A stretch of DNA of 64,000 bases from a virus. The notes below the pieces were generated by a model. The model had not been told where the DNA came from. It made no database searches and saw only the letters and a list, made by a program, of their open reading frames with translations. Of this stretch, positions 7,279 to 15,802 are shown piece after piece (positions within the stretch are counted from its first letter, which is position 1; each line of letters opens with the position of its first letter). The position numbers were made by a program, and so were the translations under genes. The DNA is taken from IMG/VR virus record IMGVR_UViG_3300034683_000092, positions 32,584-96,583 of that record. One strand, given 5' to 3'.

Positions 7279-7763
7279 AATCAATAGAGAAATTCAAAGA
7301 ACAAAACGGTATCAAGGATAATGGCTTACAAGAATTCTTTGAGCTGACTCTTACTTCTTATGATTTTAAAGAAGAGGTATCATTTGATGAAATTGGAGAT
7401 CAGTATTATGATCTTATAAACGAGAATCCAGAAGCTCGAATGTTAGACGAAAAAGACATTTTAGTACTTTTAAAAGCTGACGCAAAGCAGATAGATGGTT
7501 TTTTAGAGTTTAAAGATCCAAACACAGAAAAGGTCTTATCGATACCAGTAAATGATACTCTTAATAAAAGAATGTTCAAGTATTGGGTGTCAGACGATGA
7601 CGGCTTTAAACTAGCTAGAATCGTTATAGTAGATGGCAAGCTAAGAGCTAGATTCAGCGAGATACGTGATAATGATAAAGCTATATGTGTATTTGTCATT
7701 GGAGATGATTCTGTAATACAGGATTTTGAAGATTTTGAAGATTTTGAAGATTTACCATCTTAA
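7275..7763 (+). CDS. DEIGD-motif protein with a repeat-built acidic tail, 162 aa
   Basis: First of three adjacent genes sharing a short motif: VSFDEIGDQYYD here (about residue 35), DITRDEIGDFG in the gene at 8028, and DITFDEIGDFG in the gene at 8764. Its C-terminus is made by tandem copies of the 9-base unit gattttgaa (7723-7749), coding Asp-Phe-Glu repeats ending EDFEDLPS. That acidic, Phe-containing end resembles the protein-docking tail of SSB proteins (compare DDLPF at 13931). Function unknown; a link to the replication genes downstream is an inference from the tail. Confidence 0.6.
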   Translation: MKSIEKFKEQNGIKDNGLQEFFELTLTSYDFKEEVSFDEIGDQYYDLINENPEARMLDEKDILVLLKADAKQIDGFLEFKDPNTEKVLSIPVNDTLNKRMFKYWVSDDDGFKLARIVIVDGKLRARFSEIRDNDKAICVFVIGDDSVIQDFEDFEDFEDLPS

Positions 7764-7771
7764 ATATAATT

Positions 7772-8041
7772 ATGGAAATAGATAAATATTCAAAAGTCTC
7801 TGATTTTATACAAGGCGATCAAGTCACGTTAGGAAATCAGCAATATGAATTCGTTGAATCCATTATGTCTTCGTGCTTTAGATGTGCGTTTTTTAATGAC
7901 AACAAAAAATGCATGGCTTCTAGTGAGATAGGTAACTGTATTAAAGGTTACTTTAAGATATTGTCATCATATGGAAGCAACTCTATTGATGATAAGAAAC
8001 AAATCAAATCAATTCAAAAATTTAAAAATGAATTTAAATGA
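7772..8041 (+). CDS. Small cysteine-rich protein, 89 aa
   Basis: Holds CFRCAFF...KKC...IGNC over residues 35-60, a likely zinc-binding or redox-active four-cysteine unit common in small Bacteroides phage proteins. Sits between two DEIGD-motif genes. Function unknown. Confidence 0.55.
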   Translation: MEIDKYSKVSDFIQGDQVTLGNQQYEFVESIMSSCFRCAFFNDNKKCMASSEIGNCIKGYFKILSSYGSNSIDDKKQIKSIQKFKNEFK

Positions 8042-8795
8042 ATTAAGAGAAGATGAAATAAGAATTAAGGGAGTCAATTTTGATCCATCTTGTTCTTTGT
8101 ATAGGCTAGCTGATAATTATATAGCTTTTAAAAAGAAGGCTAAAGACCGTATTGAGAATGCTATAGAGTCTGAGAAGCCTATTTTCTGTATTATTCCAAT
8201 AAATTTAATAAAGTTCTTTGCTCACTTTGCAAACAAACGCTTTTTAGAGTCATTGAGAAGAGCAGCTAGCTTATCAGTTAACGAATGTGCTGTTTTATTG
8301 TTTATTCCTTCTAAAAGGGAATTAGTAGTAGTGCCGTATCACTCTTTTGTTAATCATACTGCTATAGAAAAAGACTTTATAGAATTTCCTGTCGACTTAG
8401 TTCCTTTATATGTATATAAGTATTTTATAGGAGAAACAAATTTTCACTCTTATATATATACTGGAACTGTCGAGCCAGAGTTTATTACACAAGATATTAC
8501 TCGTGACGAAATTGGTGATTTTGGCGATATGGTTGATTATAATTTTATAGCAACACATCACTTTCTTGGCTCTAACAAAATATCAATTATAAATCATTTA
8601 AAAAGTTTAATTGATATTACTATGGAAGATCATCTTTTAAATAATGCTTTAGTTGAATTATATACTGCCGCAAAGACAGCTATAATCAATGAGCCAAAAA
8701 CATTGCAGATATTTCAAAAAAGAGATGGTTATGGATGTATGTTAGTTAAATCAAAAGAAGAATATGATAATAAGAAATTTAAAAAAACAATTTAG
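8028..8795 (+). CDS. DEIGD-motif protein, about 255 aa
   Basis: I take the ATG at 8028 (MNLNELREDEIR) rather than 7971. It leaves a 14-base overlap with the upstream gene, whereas the longer form would overlap by 71 bases and add a basic, unlikely leader. The middle contains ITQDITRDEIGDFGDM, matching the next gene's SQDITFDEIGDFGFD. No membrane segment. The two proteins look like diverged paralogues. Function unknown. Confidence 0.6.
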   Translation: MNLNELREDEIRIKGVNFDPSCSLYRLADNYIAFKKKAKDRIENAIESEKPIFCIIPINLIKFFAHFANKRFLESLRRAASLSVNECAVLLFIPSKRELVVVPYHSFVNHTAIEKDFIEFPVDLVPLYVYKYFIGETNFHSYIYTGTVEPEFITQDITRDEIGDFGDMVDYNFIATHHFLGSNKISIINHLKSLIDITMEDHLLNNALVELYTAAKTAIINEPKTLQIFQKRDGYGCMLVKSKEEYDNKKFKKTI

Positions 8796-10017
8796 AAACC
8801 TATGCTATTTAGAGCTATGGTTAAGTGGTTTTGGGATAGACCCAAATGCTAATATTGATCTTTTTTGCGGGGGTGCTGACGGTATAAGAACTTTTTACCC
8901 CAAAAGGCTTTTTCAAAACATAAGAGATAATATTATTTATACTCTTCCTGGTATATACAATCAGACAGGATTAGCTTATTGCGTTCTTAGAATAGATAGC
9001 CCTTTTTTAAGGATGCTAGGCATAACTCTTCCAGGCAATACGATGTATGTTGTATTAATGAAATTGCGTAGTTGTGAATCATTACTTCTAATAAGATTTA
9101 CAAACGATAACGACGCTTATTTATTTGCTAGAGAGTTCTATGAGAACACTCATATAGAGCAGTCTGGCTTTATTAATATAGTAAATAACGGAGACTTCTT
9201 TATAGAAGAAGAAAATGTCGTTAAGGTCAATAAACCAAATGTTGTTGAATGCAATTTCGTGAAGAGAAAAATAGATAGTCTATCTCAAGATATTACATTC
9301 GATGAAATTGGAGATTTCGGCTTTGACAAAGAGAATCAATTTGATATTGGTCTTATGCCGAAAAACTACACAATTAAATGTGATGATTTCAAATCTTTGA
9401 TTGATAAAATAAAGTTGTTAAATAACAATTTTATTTACAGAGATCTTAATTGTAATTACGTTTATGTCGGTATTAACTCAATGAAAAGAGTTCTTCCAGA
9501 AAACGAAGGGAAGTATAAATCTCTAAATCAACGAGAGCTATTCGCTATATTAAACTTTAATTCTGAAGAAGTTTTAGAGATAGAAAGAGCTGAACGATAT
9601 AAGTTTTATTTAATAGATAATCTTATTTATGGTACTAAGTATTCTGAAGATCTAGAAAAAGATAAAATTGAAGCAGACTGGTGCAACGATTTCACATATA
9701 TTCCTAGATTAGAGTGTCAGCAATCTAAAGCCCTTAGAGAAAAGTTTGTTCCTAATATTATGGACGAAGTTGGGGCCGCTGAGGCTGAAAAAGTAAAAGT
9801 GAAGCCAGATGTTATTAAAATGGGAGTCGGTTTAAATGATAGAGCATTTTTTGACGAGGCTCATATAAAGGCTATACATGATGCTCAAAAAAAAGGAAGG
9901 CTAGATGTTCTTAGAAGGGCGGTTGGGCTAGATGCCGATATAGACAAACCGAATGCTCCAGAAGATGCGTTTGAGGCAAAGCCTAAAAAAGATGCTGATT
10001 GGTGGGACGCATTTTAA
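8764..10017 (+). CDS. DEIGD-motif protein with acidic WWDAF tail, 417 aa
   Basis: Shares the DITFDEIGDFG motif (about residue 178) with its upstream neighbours. The C-terminal 100 residues differ in character: a conserved-looking segment LNDRAFFDEAHIKAIHDAQK, then a linker and the end KKDADWWDAF, an acidic aromatic tail of the type used for docking to other proteins. It directly precedes the helicase loader/helicase genes, so a replication accessory role is possible but unproven. The start at 8764 overlaps the previous gene by 32 bases. Confidence 0.6.
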   Translation: MIIRNLKKQFRNLCYLELWLSGFGIDPNANIDLFCGGADGIRTFYPKRLFQNIRDNIIYTLPGIYNQTGLAYCVLRIDSPFLRMLGITLPGNTMYVVLMKLRSCESLLLIRFTNDNDAYLFAREFYENTHIEQSGFINIVNNGDFFIEEENVVKVNKPNVVECNFVKRKIDSLSQDITFDEIGDFGFDKENQFDIGLMPKNYTIKCDDFKSLIDKIKLLNNNFIYRDLNCNYVYVGINSMKRVLPENEGKYKSLNQRELFAILNFNSEEVLEIERAERYKFYLIDNLIYGTKYSEDLEKDKIEADWCNDFTYIPRLECQQSKALREKFVPNIMDEVGAAEAEKVKVKPDVIKMGVGLNDRAFFDEAHIKAIHDAQKKGRLDVLRRAVGLDADIDKPNAPEDAFEAKPKKDADWWDAF

Positions 10018-10026
10018 TATTAAAAG

Positions 10027-10587
10027 ATGATATTCGATTTCGATTATAAACTACTATCTAAATACAGTATCACATGTCGTGACTTAGCCGTGATGGTTGC
10101 GTTACTATATTCACCAAATGGAATAAAAATAAGTGGATTCGATAGATTAATAATAAATGGCATTATTGAATATAATGAAGATGGTGATACAGCTTTCATA
10201 ACAGAATATGGATGCAAATTACTTGATTCTTTATCTAAAAGTGTTCATGCCGCTCAGTTCAATAAAGCTGAGATGGATGAATTTATTGAAAAACTTAGAT
10301 CCATATTCCCATCTGGTAAGAAAGATGGTACTAATAAATACTGGAGAGATAATTCAGAAGCTATTGCGAAAAAGCTTAGGAATTTTATGAAGAGAAATCC
10401 AAAATACTCTCCAGATGAGATTTTAAAAGCCACAGAGAGATATGTAGAGTCCTTTCATGGGAATTATAGCTTAATGAGAATATTGCCTTATTTCATAGAG
10501 AAAGAGGGCAACTCAGAGCTATTAACGTTCCTTGAAGTAGACACCTCTACTGGTGGCGAGTATATGAACATTCAACAAATGATTTAG
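10027..10587 (+). CDS. Candidate replication initiator / helicase loader-like protein, 186 aa
   Basis: N-terminal part resembles a small winged-helix-like unit (LSKYSITCRDLAVMVALLYSP...). The C-terminal half, with KYWRDNSEAIAKKLRNFMKR and a Tyr/Phe-rich helix bundle ending in ILPYFIEKEG, resembles the C-terminal part of phage replisome organisers. It ends one base before the start of the DnaB-type helicase gene. I infer helicase loading from this context; there is no ATPase motif, so it is not a DnaC-type loader. Confidence 0.45.
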   Translation: MIFDFDYKLLSKYSITCRDLAVMVALLYSPNGIKISGFDRLIINGIIEYNEDGDTAFITEYGCKLLDSLSKSVHAAQFNKAEMDEFIEKLRSIFPSGKKDGTNKYWRDNSEAIAKKLRNFMKRNPKYSPDEILKATERYVESFHGNYSLMRILPYFIEKEGNSELLTFLEVDTSTGGEYMNIQQMI

Positions 10588-10588
10588 A

Positions 10589-11776
10589 ATGATTGAAGAA
10601 GTCATACAAAATCTATATGAAAAGCGTGCTAGAATACTAGATGGTAAGACTAACTGTATACCATGCCCATTTATGCGATTTAGAGAAGTGTGGCCTGGCA
10701 TAGAAAGGAAGAAATACTATATAGTAACTGGTCAGCAGAAGTCTGGGAAGACTCAATTTACAGATTATACATTTTTATACGAACCGCTTAAATACGCATA
10801 CAGAAATCCAGATAAAGTCAGGGTTAAAATATTCTATTTCAGCCTAGAGATGAGTGCTGAGGAGAAACTACAGCAGTTAATATCTCATTTGCTATATATA
10901 AAAAGCAAAGGAGCAACAGTTGTGTCTCCAACAGATCTTAGATCTACTAGAGAGGATAAGCCAGTGGAAAAAGAGATTCTTGATGAGATTTCAAAACCAG
11001 AATATATGAATTTCATGAAATTCTTTGAAGAGCATGTAACAATTATCTCTGATATTAGAAATCCAACTGGCATTTACAAGTTTATGGAAAACTATGCAAA
11101 GAACTCTGGTACTATTTTTAAAAAAGAATTAGAAATAGTCAATTCGTCTACTAAAGAGAGGATTACTCAATCAGTATTTTCTCATTATGTGCCAAACGAT
11201 GAAGACGAATATGTTATTTGTATTGTAGACCATATATCTTTATTATCTCAAGAAACTGGATTGTCGCTACACGAGACAATAAGTAAATTGTCGGCAGATT
11301 ACTTTGTTAAACTAAGGAATTACTACTCTTTTATACCAGTAGTCGTTCAACAGCAAGCAATTGCTGGTGAATCAGACCAAAATGTAAAAGATAATAGGTT
11401 ATTTCCAACGGTTAGCAATCTTGCGGAAAATAAATTGACAAGTCGCGACGCCAATAGCATGTTTGGACTTTATTCTCCATTTAGACATAACATAGCAAAA
11501 CATGAGGGATATGACATCTCTGTATTTAGAGATAATATACGATTTATGGAGCTTATGATAAGTAGAGATGGTGGAGCTGGTTCAGTATGCCCTTTATTTT
11601 TTAATGGAGCAGTCAATTACTTCGCAGAGATGCCAAGAGTTGACAACAAACAAGAGTTAGACAAAATGTATAAACTTACTGATCATTATAGAAAAAAGAT
11701 CAGAGTTAATTTATTTAATTATTTTTTAAAAACAAAGAAACGAAATGGGAGTATCAGTAGCAATCGTAGGCCCTAG
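10589..11776 (+). CDS. DnaB-type replicative DNA helicase (SF4 core)
   Basis: Unwinds DNA at the phage replication fork using ATP. A RecA-like core begins almost at once: Walker A GQQKSGKT (residues 48-55), the DnaB hallmark YFSLEMS (about 83-89), Walker B-type ICIVDHISLLS in the middle, and late MISRDGGAGSVCPLFF, which matches the basic finger and beta-hairpin end of the family. At 395 residues it lacks the separate N-terminal DnaB domain, as in several phage helicases. It overlaps the next gene's start by 32 bases and is followed by ATPase, SSB and primase, a typical replication cluster. Confidence 0.85.
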   Translation: MIEEVIQNLYEKRARILDGKTNCIPCPFMRFREVWPGIERKKYYIVTGQQKSGKTQFTDYTFLYEPLKYAYRNPDKVRVKIFYFSLEMSAEEKLQQLISHLLYIKSKGATVVSPTDLRSTREDKPVEKEILDEISKPEYMNFMKFFEEHVTIISDIRNPTGIYKFMENYAKNSGTIFKKELEIVNSSTKERITQSVFSHYVPNDEDEYVICIVDHISLLSQETGLSLHETISKLSADYFVKLRNYYSFIPVVVQQQAIAGESDQNVKDNRLFPTVSNLAENKLTSRDANSMFGLYSPFRHNIAKHEGYDISVFRDNIRFMELMISRDGGAGSVCPLFFNGAVNYFAEMPRVDNKQELDKMYKLTDHYRKKIRVNLFNYFLKTKKRNGSISSNRRP

Positions 11777-12734
11777 TGGCGGTGGTAAAACGACGAGTCA
11801 CATGATTAATGTAGATGGGACAGTGGATTTAAATCCAGAAAAATACACTGGAATGAATCCTAAAACTCATTTTATAATAAACACAGACTGCAAGCAATTG
11901 CCTTTGCCACCACACCTGTGGAATAGAAAGAACAAGAATTATACAGAAACCAAAGAATTGGAAGATATTAGAAAAGTCTTTCAGTATGTAGCCAAGAACC
12001 CAGATATAAAATCTATTTCATTAGATACTTTAAATGTTTATTTAGCATATAAAGAGTATAATGATAGAAAAAAGCTTACATTTGATCAGTAAACTAAAGT
12101 TTTAACATTTTTAATAAATTTGTAAACGCTGCTGATCTAAAACTCCGTTAAACAGGGAAACTCTTGTAATATAGACAATCCTGTGCTAAACCTTTTAGAA
12201 ATAAAAGAAAATGCCAAACGACTAGGAATGATGCTTAACAAGTAATGTTGAAGCTATAAAATTTCCCACGAAAGCGGGGCACTGCTTATTTTTTTTTTAA
12301 TAAGCTAAAGATATAGTCTGAGCTATATGGTGACATATAGAAGCACGAGATAAAGAGCTTGTGCGATAACAAATGGGCGTGATGTAGCCAATGATATTCT
12401 TGAAATAATCGACATGTGCAATAACGTGTTAAGAGAAGATCAAATTGGATATATATTTTGTCACACGAACATACAAACTGATGTTGATGGTGCTGATAAA
12501 AGAGTTATTGCTGTTTTAGGTAAAAAGTCGGTTTCCAGACCTCCAGAAGCATTCTTTCCAATTGTTTTAATGACAACTGTTGAAGATGACGGAGATGGAG
12601 AACCTCGCTTTTTCTTTGAAACAAAAATGAATCGTAGTACTGCAAAAACTCCACTTGGGATGTTTAATGAATTTAGAATTCCAAATTCATTAGCTTTAGT
12701 AGATAAAGCCATTAGAGATTATCATAAGATCTAA
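11745..12734 (+). CDS. RecA/Sak4-like ATPase (AAA_24 type), interrupted by a group I intron
   Basis: Exons 11745-12090 and 12376-12734 join to 705 bases (234 aa). Exon 1 has Walker A GPSGGGKT (residues 9-16) and a Walker B-like SISLDTL; exon 2 has IGYIFCHTNIQT and the end of the core fold. Joining T12090 to GG at 12376-12377 creates TGG (Trp), giving FDQ-W-RDVANDI in one continuous frame, which fits this family (usually near 230 aa). Without splicing, translation stops at TAA 12090-12092. Sak4-type proteins act in single-strand annealing recombination and replication. The placement between helicase and SSB fits. Confidence 0.85.
12091..12375 (+). ncRNA. Group I self-splicing intron, 285 nt, no endonuclease gene
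   Basis: The 5' exon end GATCAGT (12084-12090) pairs over 7 bp with the internal guide GCTGATC (12131-12137), with the hallmark U-G pair at the splice site. The preceding guide bases ACGCT (12126-12130) pair with the first 3' exon bases GGCGT (12376-12380), forming P10. The intron ends in G (12375). The core shows GTGCTAAACC (P4-P6 region), ACGACTAGG, and AGATATAGTCTGAGC, typical of P7. No ORF is long enough for a homing endonuclease, so mobility would have to depend on another enzyme. Splicing is probably needed to make a functional ATPase. Confidence 0.93.
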
Positions 12735-12982
12735 TGAAAGACATTCTAAATAGAGTTATAAGCGGTGATTTATCAGTTGTAGACGTTTTAGTTAGAGAGG
12801 CTTTAGACGATGCAAATGTCGTTAAAAAAGACGATTTAAATAATAGCGTATCATTGGTTCTTGCTGTGTCGATGCATAATCCAATAATGTTGGAAATGCT
12901 AATATCAAATTTAATAGGTTATTTTGAAAGAAAATATAACCTAACAAAAATAATCCACAAAAATAAAGCATTTTATGTCTAA
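12734..12982 (+). CDS. Small hypothetical protein in the replication cluster, 82 aa
   Basis: Begins MKDILNRVISGDLSVVDVLV and is mostly helical. Its start overlaps the ATPase stop by one base, and its stop overlaps the SSB start by 8 bases, so it is translationally coupled to both. Function unknown; a replication accessory role would be guesswork. Confidence 0.6.
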   Translation: MKDILNRVISGDLSVVDVLVREALDDANVVKKDDLNNSVSLVLAVSMHNPIMLEMLISNLIGYFERKYNLTKIIHKNKAFYV

Positions 12983-13931
12983 AAAGAAAAATGTAGTATT
13001 GATGGCTTGGGGCGGAGCCAAAGAAACAGCTCAACAAGTGACTGAATTCAATAAGTACACTGGAATTCTTCCTGTATCAATTATTGCCTTGAATCCAAAT
13101 AAGACAGAGTTGTCTAAGATCTTAGGTAGAGAGATAGAAGAAGAACCATCGTATATTATTGATGCCAAAGATGGTAAGCCAAAAACCTTGCGTATTGAAT
13201 TACTAGTTAAGCCTGCTGGAGTTGAGTTTGAAGGGATTCAATTTATGAATAGGATTAACTATTTTATTCGTATGGAGATCATGCGAAATAAAGACAAGAC
13301 GAAGGTTCAAGTAATAAATAAATACGGTCAGACCGCTTGGGTTACAAACGAAGAATTTGATGCCAAAGAAGCTCCTAGCACGTCTTTCGCTATGCCGTAT
13401 AGAGCGGCATTGTCTGGAGAGGCTGATTTCGTAGAAGCTATCAGAATTTACTTTGACGTTAAAAGGCCTGATGTATATAAGGATGGAGCGTGGGAGTTAA
13501 GGCCAGCTGTTGAACTTAAGGATTGTGAGGGCGAATTAGATGACTCTATGCTTAAGAAAATGGCTAGAGGAGATTTCTCTGATTTGCAAAAGTTAGTAAA
13601 AGCTTATCCTAATAACAGAATTAAATACTTTTTTGGAGTTAAAATCTACGAAGGCAAGGAGTATCAAACTGCTTGCACAAGGGTTCCTATTGCTCCAAAT
13701 GCAAGAAACCTAACAAGGTATTTTGAGAGATTGAAATATCTAATGGGTACTCCATCTTATCAAAACACTTCATTTGGTCAAGAACCTTATGTGTTTGGTG
13801 TTTATAAGCCTATGGCATCTGATTTTGAGCAAAAAGAATCAGTAGCTATTCCATCTGTAGCTGACCCATTTGCTGCTAATGATAACTCAATGGCCACAAA
13901 CAGTGACGCAATTGATGATTTACCATTTTAA
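12975..13931 (+). CDS. ssb: Single-stranded DNA-binding protein (crAss-type SSB)
   Basis: Binds single-stranded DNA during replication. The 318-residue protein has a beta-rich core (about residues 60-270) and ends in an acidic, disordered tail closing with IDDLPF, the SSB signature that recruits helicase, primase and polymerase. The length is well above cellular SSB and fits the larger phage type. It lies between the ATPase and primase genes. The core fold is inferred, the tail is seen directly. Confidence 0.75.
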   Translation: MSKKKNVVLMAWGGAKETAQQVTEFNKYTGILPVSIIALNPNKTELSKILGREIEEEPSYIIDAKDGKPKTLRIELLVKPAGVEFEGIQFMNRINYFIRMEIMRNKDKTKVQVINKYGQTAWVTNEEFDAKEAPSTSFAMPYRAALSGEADFVEAIRIYFDVKRPDVYKDGAWELRPAVELKDCEGELDDSMLKKMARGDFSDLQKLVKAYPNNRIKYFFGVKIYEGKEYQTACTRVPIAPNARNLTRYFERLKYLMGTPSYQNTSFGQEPYVFGVYKPMASDFEQKESVAIPSVADPFAANDNSMATNSDAIDDLPF

Positions 13932-13937
13932 TAAAAT

Positions 13938-14909
13938 ATGATTAAAGCTAATCTATCAGAAGTTTCTTTAGAAGATATAGCTCATATTGATCAAGTAGAA
14001 TTAGCACGTAGGTATCTTGGTATATCCAAGATGCCTATTGTTATTTCTTCTCCATTTAGAGAAGATAAACATCCGTCTTTTTCTATTAGATATAAAAATG
14101 GAGTAGTTCAATTTATGGATTTTGCAACAAATGATTATGGTAACATATACACATTGCTTTGCAAGATGTGGAATTGTTCTTTTAAAGAAGCTATATCTAA
14201 AATCTATTATGATTATGCATGTAATAACTACAGCAAAATAAATGGATTTAAAAAGCCTATAATAGACAAAGAATCTGTATTCCAATCGCAAATAGATGTA
14301 AAAGTAAGAGCTTTTGAGGATTATGATTTAGAGTTTTGGGGCAAATACGGTATAAGCAAAGAATGGTTAGTTTTTGGAGATGTATATGCAATATCACATA
14401 TATTTATTAAAAAAAGCGATAAAGAGTACTCTTTTTTAGCTGATAAATATGCTTACGTTTATATAGAGCGCAAAGACAATATTGTGTCTAAAAAGATATA
14501 TCAGCCTTATAATGATAGATATAAGTGGATTAATAAATCAGATGCATCTGTTTGGGACTTATTTGCTAAACTACCATTCTATGGCGATAAGCTTATTATT
14601 ACTTCGTCACGAAAAGACGCTTTAAATTTATGGAGTAACTTAGCAATCCCAGCAACATCCTTGCAGGGAGAAGGGTTTATTCCAAAAGAAAAAGTTATCA
14701 ACGAATTGAAGCATAGGTTTAAAAGAATATATGTTTTATACGATAATGACGAAGCTGGTATTATTAACTCAAAAAAGATATGTGATAAATATGATTTAGA
14801 AAACATAATGATTCCATTGGAAGAGTTATCTAAAGACCCTAGTGATTTATATAAAAACACTGGTGAAAGAAATTACTTATCAGTATTTAAAAAAATATTA
14901 AACATTTAA
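13938..14909 (+). CDS. DNA primase (DnaG type, TOPRIM)
   Basis: Makes RNA primers for replication. The N-terminus resembles the CHC2 zinc domain in spacing (SSPFREDKHPSFSI, then DFATNDYGNIYTLL, residues 37-75) but lacks the zinc-binding cysteines. The TOPRIM domain follows at about 215-300, with LIITSSRKDALNLW and the acidic motif LYDNDEAG (D269, D271). The usual first TOPRIM glutamate position is Ser here, a change I recall from other phage primases. It lies 6 bases after the SSB gene. At 323 aa it lacks the C-terminal helicase-binding domain of cellular DnaG. Confidence 0.8.
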   Translation: MIKANLSEVSLEDIAHIDQVELARRYLGISKMPIVISSPFREDKHPSFSIRYKNGVVQFMDFATNDYGNIYTLLCKMWNCSFKEAISKIYYDYACNNYSKINGFKKPIIDKESVFQSQIDVKVRAFEDYDLEFWGKYGISKEWLVFGDVYAISHIFIKKSDKEYSFLADKYAYVYIERKDNIVSKKIYQPYNDRYKWINKSDASVWDLFAKLPFYGDKLIITSSRKDALNLWSNLAIPATSLQGEGFIPKEKVINELKHRFKRIYVLYDNDEAGIINSKKICDKYDLENIMIPLEELSKDPSDLYKNTGERNYLSVFKKILNI

Positions 14910-14911
14910 AT

Positions 14912-15802
14912 ATGAATTTTGATTCTTTTTATTCAATTTATCAAAAATATGATGATATAAACGCAAAAGAATATCCAACACCGTCTAATCCTAAGTCGAG
15001 GATACAACACAGATGGTGTTTTTCTCCGCTATTTAACAAAAGCACTGAATCTTTTAAATCCATACAAGTTATTAAGATATGGATGACCAGTAAAGATGTT
15101 AGTAATGAAATCGAAGGTAAAGATATTGACCCGTATAATAGGATGATGTCAAATGAATCTCATAAAGTTTTAATAACAGAAGAAGAACTTCGTAACTACA
15201 TCAATAATGTATCTCTTCTTTTTAATGTTGAAATGACATTAGATACTATCGATGATTCAGAATGGGTGGTATCTATCTTTACGAAAGGATCTACTGACGT
15301 TGGAAGGATAAAAACTGTTATGACTTTTGTTCGATACGCTTATGAGTTCTCTTTTAATTACATATTGGCATTATTATATGGATCTATTGACTTAGGTATA
15401 TTTAGTAAGGATGAAGACTTCTTTGCTTTATTGTTCTTCTTTAGTGTTACAGAGCATAGCAATGACAATCATGCTTTTGCTGGAAATAGTGACATATTGT
15501 ATACTAATCCTGCAATATTAAATGAACATATTGGAGAAACACGAATAGAAGGCGTATATTACTTTATGGAAAGAGCATCTATAAATGTTGATCGTTTATT
15601 ATATGAAGATGGTGAGAAAGTTTGTGAAACAGTAAGAACCGAGTCTTATTTTAGAAATCTATTAAGCGAAGGAAGTGCTGAGTATTGTAGTGATCCAAAT
15701 AAAAATGGAGTTTATGATTATTTAAAAAACAACAAAGATCAAATAATTAAATTATATGAAAGTTATAAAAAACAGATTAAAGATCAGGTCCAAAAACCAT
15801 AG
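14912..15802 (+). CDS. Unknown protein A of the amidoligase cluster (paralogue of the gene at 16555)
   Basis: The middle block HKVLITEEELRNYINNV...FNVEMTL followed by TFVRYAYEFSFNYILALLY and FSKDEDFF aligns with SNVCVLTKDEIMFFVDQI...YKVNIEIF, LLRYMFEEPYNLILKTVF and FKDNDFWF in the protein at 16555. I recognise no known fold or catalytic motif. The two genes flank the ATP-grasp ligase gene and overlap it, so they probably serve the same pathway, perhaps as substrate-binding partners. Confidence 0.65.
   Translation: MNFDSFYSIYQKYDDINAKEYPTPSNPKSRIQHRWCFSPLFNKSTESFKSIQVIKIWMTSKDVSNEIEGKDIDPYNRMMSNESHKVLITEEELRNYINNVSLLFNVEMTLDTIDDSEWVVSIFTKGSTDVGRIKTVMTFVRYAYEFSFNYILALLYGSIDLGIFSKDEDFFALLFFFSVTEHSNDNHAFAGNSDILYTNPAILNEHIGETRIEGVYYFMERASINVDRLLYEDGEKVCETVRTESYFRNLLSEGSAEYCSDPNKNGVYDYLKNNKDQIIKLYESYKKQIKDQVQKP

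Noticed and set aside
7971-8027. Upstream start for the second DEIGD gene
   Set aside because: It would overlap the cysteine-rich gene by 71 bases and add a basic leader without likeness to its paralogues; the ATG at 8028 fits better.
12414-12734. An ORF starting at 12414 as an independent gene
   Set aside because: It is the second exon of the ATPase gene; the P1 and P10 pairings and the restored Trp codon show that it is joined to 11745-12090.
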